This document shows, in pieces, positions 1 through 5,880 of a stretch of DNA of 8,096 nt. Each line of letters begins with the position of its first letter. The first letter of the stretch is position 1. The stretch is from Pseudomonadota bacterium. GTDB taxonomy: Bacteria; Pseudomonadota; Alphaproteobacteria; Rhizobiales; Beijerinckiaceae. A program made the position numbers and the translations under genes. The notes under the pieces were generated by a model, which was not told where the DNA came from, did not search any database, and saw only the letters and a list, made by a program, of their open reading frames with translations. Location: NCBI GenBank assembly GCA_023386115.1, contig JAEWKL010000101.1, positions 1 to 8,096 on the forward strand. Reading direction: 5' to 3'.

Positions 1-327
1 GCCCGAAGCCGCGTCCTGCGCCGTCGCCACCTCCGGCGCCACCGCGACGCCGGCTTCCGGGACCGACGCGGGCGCGGAATCCCCGCCCTCGACCTCCAGC
101 CGCACCAGCTCGGCGCCGACCGCCAGCATCTGGCCGGCCTCGGCGCCCAACGCCGCGACGGTACCGCTCACCGGCGAGGGGATCTCGACGGTGGCCTTGT
201 CGGTCATCACGTCGGCGAGCGGCTGGTCCTCACGGACCACGTCCCCGACCTTGACGTGCCAGGCCGAGACCTCGGCCTCGGCCACGCCCTCGCCGATATC
301 GGGCAGCTTGACGATGCGAAAGCCCAT
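1..327 (-). CDS. bkdB: Branched-chain 2-oxo acid dehydrogenase E2 (dihydrolipoyl acyltransferase), N-terminal part, cut by window edge
   Basis: Only the first 109 codons are in the window. They encode the swinging-arm lipoyl domain of an E2 acyltransferase, which carries the acyl group from E1 to coenzyme A in the cytoplasmic branched-chain keto acid dehydrogenase complex. Visible are the start MGFRIVKLPDIGEG and the lipoylation motif MTDKATVEIPSP with the acceptor lysine at residue 44. The glycine of the second half-domain follows (SPVSGTV). After residue ~80 comes an Ala/Pro/Val-rich linker typical of E2 proteins. The ATG at 327 is supported by GGAGGG at 335-340, seven bases upstream, and by a 3-base gap to the E1 beta stop. 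The peripheral-subunit-binding and catalytic domains would lie beyond base 1. A lipoyl domain alone does not separate pyruvate, 2-oxoglutarate and branched-chain E2; the assignment rests on the neighbouring E1 genes. Confidence 0.88.
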   Translation of the reverse strand, partial: MGFRIVKLPDIGEGVAEAEVSAWHVKVGDVVREDQPLADVMTDKATVEIPSPVSGTVAALGAEAGQMLAVGAELVRLEVEGGDSAPASVPEAGVAVAPEVATAQDAASG

Positions 328-330
328 GAT

Positions 331-1344
<1,014 letters not shown>

Positions 1345-1345
1345 G

Positions 1346-2593
1346 TCAGTACCCCGCCTGCTGGCGCTGGCGGCGCAGGTGGGGGGGCATCTCGGAAAAG
1401 ACTCCTTCGAACATGTCGCGCGGCGAGGGCTTGCCGCCGGCGTGCAGCGTCCCGTGGGTCTCGGCCTCGCGCTGGGCGGCCACGACCTCGTCGTGGATCT
1501 CGGCCTCGCCCTGGCGGTGGCGCTCCTCCGACCAGACGCCGCGGGCGATCAGGTGATCCTTGAGCCGCGCCACGGGGTCGCCGAGGGGCCAGGCGTCGAA
1601 CTCGGTCTTCGGCCGGTAGGCGGAGGGATCGTCGGAGGTGGAATGCGCGCCGGCCCGGTAGGTGACGTACTCGACCAGCGTCGGCCCGAGATTGCGCCGG
1701 GCCCGCTCCACAGCCCATTTCGCCACCGCGTGGACGGCGAGGTAATCGTTGCCGTCGACCCGCAAAGCCGGGATCCCGAAGCCGTGGCCGCGCGCCGCGA
1801 AGGTCGAGGAGCCGCCGCGGGCGAAGCCCTGGAAGGTCGATATCGCCCACTGGTTGTTGACGACGTTGAGCACCACCGGGGCCCGGTAGGTCGAGGCGAA
1901 GACCAGGGCCGCGTGGAAGTCGGACTCGGCGGTCGAGCCGTCGCCGATCCAGGCCGCGGCGATCTTGGTGTCGTTCTTGATCGCCGAGGCCATCGCCCAG
2001 CCGACCGCCTGGATGGTCTGGGTCGCGAGGTTGCCGGAGATCGAGAAGAAGCCGTGATCCTTGGCCGAGTACATCACCGGCAGCTGGCGGCCGTGCAGCG
2101 GGTCGTTCTCGTTCGAGTAGATCTGGCACATCATGTCGACCAGCGGATAGCCGCCGGCGATGAGGAGCCCCGCCTGCCGGTAGGTCGGGAAGTTCATGTC
2201 GCCCGGCTCGAGCGCCCGGCGGAACGCCGTGCTCACCGCCTCCTCGCCGAGATGCTGCATGTAGAACGAGGTCTTGCCCTGGCGCTGGGCCATCAGCATC
2301 CGCGCATCGAAGGCGCGCAGCTTCATCATGTCGCGCAAGCCCGCGAGCAACTCGTCGTCGCTGAGCGAGCCGGCCCAGGGGCCGACCGCCTTGTCCTCGG
2401 AATCGAGCACCCGGATCAGCGTGTAGGCGAGGTCGCGGATGTCGGCGGCCGCCACGTCGACCTCGGGCCGCCGGACGGCGCCGGCCTCCGGGATGTCGAG
2501 ATCGGAAAAACTCGGATTGCCGCCCGGGCGGACGGCCGGCTCCGGCACGTGAAGGCTCAGGGGAGCGTGGGGGCTCGAGGCGTCTGGCGGCAT
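1346..2593 (-). CDS. bkdA1: Branched-chain 2-oxo acid dehydrogenase E1 component, alpha subunit
   Basis: This 415-residue protein is the alpha subunit of the E1 heterotetramer; it binds thiamine diphosphate and performs oxidative decarboxylation of branched-chain 2-oxo acids with the beta subunit encoded next door. The ThDP/Mg motif is clear: GDGS at residues 217-220 and its closing NN at 246-247 (VLNVVNNQWAIS). Substrate-channel blocks include GKTSFYMQHLGEEA (106-119), NFPTYRQAG (134-142) and SISGNLATQ (184-192). The loop YRAGAHSTSDDPSAYR (312-327) closely matches the loop that is phosphorylated in mitochondrial BCKDH; in bacteria it is known as a cofactor-ordering loop. The length fits the Pseudomonas BkdA1 family (about 410), with a Pro-rich N-terminal segment. 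The start at 2593 is preceded by a modest AAGGG (2600-2604). A TGA at 2644-2642 in the same frame blocks any upstream extension. Confidence 0.95.
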   Translation of the reverse strand: MPPDASSPHAPLSLHVPEPAVRPGGNPSFSDLDIPEAGAVRRPEVDVAAADIRDLAYTLIRVLDSEDKAVGPWAGSLSDDELLAGLRDMMKLRAFDARMLMAQRQGKTSFYMQHLGEEAVSTAFRRALEPGDMNFPTYRQAGLLIAGGYPLVDMMCQIYSNENDPLHGRQLPVMYSAKDHGFFSISGNLATQTIQAVGWAMASAIKNDTKIAAAWIGDGSTAESDFHAALVFASTYRAPVVLNVVNNQWAISTFQGFARGGSSTFAARGHGFGIPALRVDGNDYLAVHAVAKWAVERARRNLGPTLVEYVTYRAGAHSTSDDPSAYRPKTEFDAWPLGDPVARLKDHLIARGVWSEERHRQGEAEIHDEVVAAQREAETHGTLHAGGKPSPRDMFEGVFSEMPPHLRRQRQQAGY

Positions 2594-2599
2594 GGGAGG

Positions 2600-2604
2600 C
2601 CCTT
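2600..2604 (-). promoter_or_regulatory. Ribosome-binding site of bkdA1
   Basis: On the minus strand AAGGG lies six bases before the ATG at 2593. It is a moderate match to the anti-SD sequence. It is the only candidate near this start, and it supports starting there rather than at a downstream codon. Confidence 0.45.
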
Positions 2605-2641
2605 GCGGGAGGGGTCGCGGACGATGGTGTGCGTGTCAGTC

Positions 2642-2830
2642 TCAGGACGGCGCGCCGGGCCACGCCTCGACCGCCGTCGGACGACGCGGGAGGCGGGCTT
2701 CGCGGATGGACAGGTCCGCCCCGTCCGAGACCGGATGCGAGAGGGTGACGATGGGCGCGACGACGCGCCGGAAGCGGGCCCGGATCTCGATGAGGTGCCC
2801 CTCGATGAAGTGCCCTTGGTGCCGAGCCAC
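2642..2830 (-). CDS. Candidate 62-residue small protein ahead of bkdA1, function unknown
   Basis: I do not recognise this protein. It begins MARHQGHFIEGHLIEIRARF and ends VEAWPGAPS. Four things argue that it is translated. A strong GGGAGGA (2836-2842) stands five bases before the GTG start. By hand count about 56 of its 62 codons end in G or C, while second positions are only about 55% GC, the normal pattern for genes here. It lies in the same orientation as bkdA1, whose ATG is 48 bases beyond its stop. The gap between the divergent genes would otherwise be unusually long (336 bases). Predicted features are basic and aromatic residues in the first 25 positions, an in-frame pentapeptide duplication (GHFIE-GHLIE), a short hydrophobic stretch (VVAPIVTL), and no cysteine or obvious membrane helix. 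It could be a structured or regulatory leader peptide, an orphan small protein, or a chance frame. No homology evidence is available. Confidence 0.5.
   Translation of the reverse strand: MARHQGHFIEGHLIEIRARFRRVVAPIVTLSHPVSDGADLSIREARLPRRPTAVEAWPGAPS
2786..2815. repeat. Two tandem 15-base repeats in the bkdR-bkdA1 interval
   Basis: CTCGATGAGGTGCCC (2786-2800) is followed at once by CTCGATGAAGTGCCC (2801-2815), with one mismatch. The unit is a multiple of three and, read on the minus strand in the small ORF, gives GHFIE then GHLIE. It may therefore be a coding duplication. It also sits between the divergent regulator and its likely target operon, so a role in regulator binding cannot be excluded. 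Confidence 0.6.
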
Positions 2831-2929
2831 GCGCGTCCTCCCGCGACGCTTGATTGGCTCCCTTGTAGCCGGGTCAGGCCGGATGGTCCTCGCCGATTTT
2901 CACGGCTAAAGCGGATTTCCGGAGAACAC
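2831..2929. promoter_or_regulatory. Divergent promoter/operator region between bkdR and the bkd operon
   Basis: These 99 bases separate the regulator start (2930) from the small ORF ahead of bkdA1 and must carry at least one of the two divergent promoters. The stretch 2896-2920 is clearly richer in A/T than its surroundings. It includes a small dyad CGGA-TT-TCCG at 2912-2921 that runs into the regulator's SD (GGAG, 2921-2924). No convincing -35/-10 pair was found. Lrp-family regulators usually bind A/T-rich DNA near their own divergent promoters, so autoregulation and control of bkd from here is an inference. Confidence 0.4.
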
Positions 2930-3487
2930 ATGATGGCATCGAACGGTGATTCGCCGAACAGACGTTCCGGGCGCAGCCCGGCCGCCGCGAGGGCTGGGGA
3001 GCCACACCGGCTCGACGACATGGACCGGAAGATCCTGGGCGCCCTGCGGGAGGACGGCCGGCTGACCATCGCGGCCCTGGCCGAGCGGGTCGGCCTGTCG
3101 CAATCGCCGTGCTGGACGCGCCTGCGGCGCCTGGAGGAGGCCGGCCTGATCCGCGACTACGTCGCCCTGCTCGACCACCGGGCTTTGGGCATCCCGGACG
3201 TGGTCTTCGTCGAGGTGACCCTCGACAAGCACGACGATTCGGTGCTGGAGGCCTTCGGCACCGAGATCCTGCGCATTCCGGAAGTCCTGGAAGTGCATCT
3301 GGTGACGGGCGAGTACGACTACATCATCAAGGTCGCGGTCAGCGGCACCGCGCATTACGAGCGGTTCCTGCGCGAAAAGCTCTACCGGTTGCGCGGCATC
3401 CGCCAGTCGCGCTCGGTCTTCGCGCTGCGCACCCTGAAGCAGGAAGTCTCGGTCGATCCCGTCGCCATCGCCCGGCAGGCTCCCTGA
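2930..3487 (+). CDS. bkdR: Lrp/AsnC-family transcriptional regulator, probable BkdR
   Basis: The 185-residue protein has an N-terminal winged helix-turn-helix followed by a RAM (AsnC-type) ligand-sensing domain. LDDMDRKILGALREDGRLTI starts the DNA-binding domain at residue 28, and the HTH is AALAERVGLSQSPCWTRLRRLEEAGLI (about 48-74). The RAM domain spans about 91-165, with VFVEVTLDKH, the VHLVTGEYDYIIKVAV strand-turn-strand and RSVFALRTLK. The QSPCW..R recognition helix and LDK/TGEYDY blocks resemble Pseudomonas BkdR, the activator of the bkd operon. Its divergent position beside bkdA1 supports this role. Expected ligands are branched-chain amino acids. The start at 2930 is chosen because GGAG (2921-2924) lies five bases upstream; a second ATG follows immediately at 2933. 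The ~27 residues before LDDMDRK are low-complexity and longer than usual. The ATG at 3020 would cut into the conserved domain. Confidence 0.85.
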   Translation: MMASNGDSPNRRSGRSPAAARAGEPHRLDDMDRKILGALREDGRLTIAALAERVGLSQSPCWTRLRRLEEAGLIRDYVALLDHRALGIPDVVFVEVTLDKHDDSVLEAFGTEILRIPEVLEVHLVTGEYDYIIKVAVSGTAHYERFLREKLYRLRGIRQSRSVFALRTLKQEVSVDPVAIARQAP

Positions 3488-3499
3488 CGGGAGGTCCCG
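3488..3499 (+). terminator. Possible short hairpin after bkdR
   Basis: CGGGA-GG-TCCCG forms a perfect 5-bp hairpin directly after the TGA of the regulator, followed by the GC-rich palindrome GCCGGCCGGC. There is no T-run after it, so this is not a classic intrinsic terminator. It may simply protect the mRNA end or be chance in GC-rich DNA. Confidence 0.2.
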
Positions 3500-3544
3500 C
3501 CGGCCGGCCTTGCGGCTGATCCGGCGCAAGATCCGCCGACGGGA

Positions 3545-3593
3545 CCCGTTGTCCGCCGGAGCACAGGCGGTAAGCTGTCCGCAAAACAACGGG
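3545..3593 (+). promoter_or_regulatory. Leader stem-loop overlapping the SD of the binding-protein gene
   Basis: CCCGTTGT (3545-3552) is perfectly complementary to ACAACGGG (3586-3593). The GGG of the right arm is the first half of the SD GGGAGGA (3591-3597) for the gene starting at 3602. Inside the 33-base loop a second stem can form between CCGCC (3553-3557) and GGCGG (3566-3570), stacked directly on the first. If it folds in the mRNA it would partly hide the ribosome-binding site. The pairing is seen directly; regulation is inference. Confidence 0.35.
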
Positions 3594-3601
3594 AGGACGC
3601 C

Positions 3602-4729
3602 ATGACCCGCCGCGCGACGCTGCTCGCCGCCCTGTGCCTATCCTTGAGTCTCGGGCCTGCCCTCGCCGCCGACCCGATCCGGATCGGCGTCGCCGCAGCG
3701 ATCACCGGGCCGGGCGCCGAATCCGGCAAGTATCTCGTGCAGGGCGCCAAGCTCGCGGCGGAGGAGGTCAACAAGGCCGGCGGCGTGCTCGGCCGCCCGC
3801 TCGACTTCGTGATCCAGGACGACCAGAGCACCAATCCGGGCGCGATCCTGGCCTTCAGCAAGCTCGCCGCCGATCCCGCGCTTCCGGCCTTCATCGCGCC
3901 GGTGCGCAGCACGCAGGTCCAGGCCATCGCGCCGGACGTCGCCAAGACAGGCAAGCCCGCGATGATCGGCGGTACCGACCCGCAGCTCACCGCCGTCGGC
4001 AATCCCTGGCTGTTCCGCTTCCGCCCGAACGACCGCTACTCCGCCCGGGTCATCGCGGAATTCGGCGTGAAGACCCTGAACCGGCGCAAATGGGCGCTGG
4101 TCCATTCGAGCGACACCTTCGGCACCAGCGGCATGCGCAACCTCGCCGCCGCCCTGAAGGAGCAGGGCATCGAGCCGGTGGTGGTGCAGGCCTTCCCCAA
4201 CAACTCGCAGGATTTCACTGCCGTCGCGCTGGCGGTGAAGCAGTCCGGCGCCGACGTGCTCGGCACCTACATCCCGTTCGAGACCGACCAGGGCATCTTC
4301 GCCCGCCAGCTACGCCAGCTCGGCGTCACGATCGACTGGGTCGGATCCTCCACCACGTCGAGCGCCACGGCCCTGAAGCTCGCCGGCGCCGCCCTGGACG
4401 GTGCCTATGCGGCCTCCGACTTCCACCGCGACGCCAACCCGGTCGCGAAGGGCTACGCGGACAAGTACGAGGCCGCCTACAGGACCGCGCCCGATTTCTT
4501 CTCGGCCTGGGCCTACGACGCGGTGACGATCCTGGCCCGCGCCATCAACCAGGCCGGCAGCACCGAGCCGGGCAAGATCCGCGATGCATTGCTCGCCACC
4601 AAGGATCTGCAGGGCGCCGAAGGGATGTACAACTTCGACCGGAACGGCGACGGGCTGCACGGCTACAACGTGGTGAAGAATGAGCGCGGCGCAGTGAAGT
4701 TCATCAAGCGGGTGGAGTTCGAGAAGTAG
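3602..4729 (+). CDS. ABC transporter periplasmic substrate-binding protein, branched-chain amino acid (LivK/Peripla_BP_6) type
   Basis: The 375-residue protein has a Sec signal peptide (MTRR, then hydrophobic LLAALCLSLSL) with likely cleavage after PALA at residue 22. The mature protein starts ADPIRIGVAAAITGPGAESG, the classic opening of the LivK/type I periplasmic binding fold. KLAAEEVNKAGGVLGRPLDFVIQDD, an FIAPVRST ligand-loop region, a WALVHSSDTFGTSG block and a C-terminal FSAWAYDAVTILARAINQAG helix follow. The length fits the family (about 370-400). GGGAGGA at 3591-3597, four bases before the ATG, fixes the start. It would capture a ligand in the periplasm and hand it to a Liv-type permease. 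No permease or ATPase genes are seen here. The nearby bkd genes suggest a branched-chain amino or keto acid ligand, but family members also bind amides, urea and aromatic acids, so the substrate is unproven. Confidence 0.88.
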   Translation: MTRRATLLAALCLSLSLGPALAADPIRIGVAAAITGPGAESGKYLVQGAKLAAEEVNKAGGVLGRPLDFVIQDDQSTNPGAILAFSKLAADPALPAFIAPVRSTQVQAIAPDVAKTGKPAMIGGTDPQLTAVGNPWLFRFRPNDRYSARVIAEFGVKTLNRRKWALVHSSDTFGTSGMRNLAAALKEQGIEPVVVQAFPNNSQDFTAVALAVKQSGADVLGTYIPFETDQGIFARQLRQLGVTIDWVGSSTTSSATALKLAGAALDGAYAASDFHRDANPVAKGYADKYEAAYRTAPDFFSAWAYDAVTILARAINQAGSTEPGKIRDALLATKDLQGAEGMYNFDRNGDGLHGYNVVKNERGAVKFIKRVEFEK

Positions 4730-4736
4730 CGGCGTC

Positions 4737-4781
4737 GCTCGATGATCGATGAGTCTACTCGATTGGTTGCGTCGATCGAGC
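4737..4781 (+). terminator. Possible stem-loop after the binding-protein gene
   Basis: Shortly after the stop (4729), GCTCGAT (4737-4743) can pair with ATCGAGC (4775-4781). A competing inner stem CTCGAT/ATCGAG (4758-4763 with 4775-4780) is also possible. No U-run follows, so termination is only a suggestion; repeated CGATCGA-type sequence makes chance pairing likely. Confidence 0.25.
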
Positions 4782-4800
4782 TGGAAACCAGGCCGCCATC

Positions 4801-4953
4801 TCTCCACGTCATCCCGGGGCTCGACGATGTCGAGCACCCGGGATCCATGGCCGCCGAGTGTGCAAGATGAGGTGGAACGCGTTCCGACTTGTCTGAAGCG
4901 TCAGCGGTGATGGATCCCGGGTTCCGCTGCACGGCCCCGGGATGACGCGGAGA
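4801..4953. repeat. Nested inverted-repeat element (palindromic, MITE- or REP-like) between convergent genes
   Basis: The outer arms are 4801-4820 and 4934-4953, 20 bases each with one mismatch (4806/4948); their core CGTCATCCCGGGGC is exact. Inner arms ACCCGGGATCCAT (4836-4848) and ATGGATCCCGGGT (4910-4922) are perfect. A small hairpin CTCGAC-GAT-GTCGAG lies at 4820-4834 and the palindrome GGAACGCGTTCC at 4874-4885 near the centre. The whole could fold into one long cruciform. Elements opening CGTCATCCCGGGGCTC are widely scattered between genes in alphaproteobacteria, and their translated form (PGSTSSSPGMT-like) often appears as false small proteins. No target-site duplication is obvious. 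It carries no gene of its own, so it would depend on a transposase elsewhere if mobile. Confidence 0.8.
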
Positions 4954-5008
4954 ATGGCAAGGCCGTTGGGATGATCGAGCAGGCGCATGAGCAGCAACCA
5001 GCCTGCGC

Positions 5009-5845
5009 CTACACCAACCCCCGCAACCCCTCCCGATAGGTCGGATAGGCCAGGTCCACGCCCAGTTCCTCCCGGATCAGCCGGTTCCGCACCCGCTTGT
5101 TCTCGCCGTAGAAGCTGCGCGCCATCGGGCTTAAGCTGGCCGTGTCGAAATCGACCGCTGGCGGCAGCGGCAGCCCGGCGAGTTCGGCCGCGTAGGCCGT
5201 CACGTCCTGCGGCGGGGCGGGCTCGTCGTCGGTGACGTTGTAGACCGCACCCGCCCGCGGCCGGTCGAGGGAGGCGGCGAGCGTGGTCGCGATGTCGTCG
5301 ACATGGATGCGGTTGAACACCTGGCCCGGCTTGACGATGCGCTGCGCCTTGCCCTGGCGCAGCTTCTCGAAGGCGTTGCGCCCCGGCCCGTAGATGCCCG
5401 ACAGCCGGAAGACCTGCACCGCCTTGCCCGTCCGCGCGCCGAAAGCGGCCCAAGCCTCCTCCGCCGCCACCCGGTCGCGGGTGCGCTGATGCGTCGGGGC
5501 CGGCGGCGTCGCCTCGTCGATCCAGGCGCCGCCCTGGTCGCCGTAGACCCCGATGGTCGACAGGTAGCCGATCCACCGGGCCGGGCCGGCGGCAATCGCG
5601 TCCGCGAAGGCCGCGAGCGCCGGATCGCCGCCGGAATCCGGCGGGATCGACACCAGGATCGCGTCGGCCCGGCCGAGATCGTCGGCGATCCGCCGATCGG
5701 TCGCGTCGGGCGAGAAGACCCGCAGCGTCACCCCATCGATCGCGGCCGGCGCCTGGCGGGTCGCCGTGACGCCGAGAAAGCGTGCGCGCTGGCGCGCCAC
5801 GAAGTGGCCAGCGGTGTAGCCGAGCCCGAAGACGAACAGGTTCAT
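5009..5845 (-). CDS. Atypical SDR-family / NAD-dependent epimerase-like oxidoreductase
   Basis: The 278-residue protein has an N-terminal Rossmann fold: MNLFVFGLGYTAGHF with the dinucleotide-binding GxGxxA at residues 7-12. The second strand-turn is DAILVSIPPD (61-70). YLSTIGVYGD (94-103) is the extended-SDR active-site region, with S96/T97 and Y101. RLSGIYGPGRN (147-157) and the NRIHVDDIA block (179-186) are hallmarks of extended/atypical SDRs such as the YeeZ group. The usual YxxxK lysine is missing (Y101 is followed by GDQG), so classic dehydrogenase chemistry is doubtful and the substrate is unknown. It is the last gene of a minus-strand operon, 35 bases after queG. The ATG at 5845 is the only start that keeps the Rossmann motif at the N-terminus; no strong SD precedes it. 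The open frame continues upstream but that part only shadows queG. Confidence 0.85.
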   Translation of the reverse strand: MNLFVFGLGYTAGHFVARQRARFLGVTATRQAPAAIDGVTLRVFSPDATDRRIADDLGRADAILVSIPPDSGGDPALAAFADAIAAGPARWIGYLSTIGVYGDQGGAWIDEATPPAPTHQRTRDRVAAEEAWAAFGARTGKAVQVFRLSGIYGPGRNAFEKLRQGKAQRIVKPGQVFNRIHVDDIATTLAASLDRPRAGAVYNVTDDEPAPPQDVTAYAAELAGLPLPPAVDFDTASLSPMARSFYGENKRVRNRLIREELGVDLAYPTYREGLRGLV

Positions 5846-5880
5846 GCGGCGCAAAGCCCTGCCTGACCGGAGATGCCGTC

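Noticed and set aside
4663..4932. Minus-strand 89-codon frame
   Set aside because: Most of it is the translation of the palindromic element (MDPGCSTSSSPGMT-like), a familiar artefact, and the rest is antisense to the binding-protein gene.
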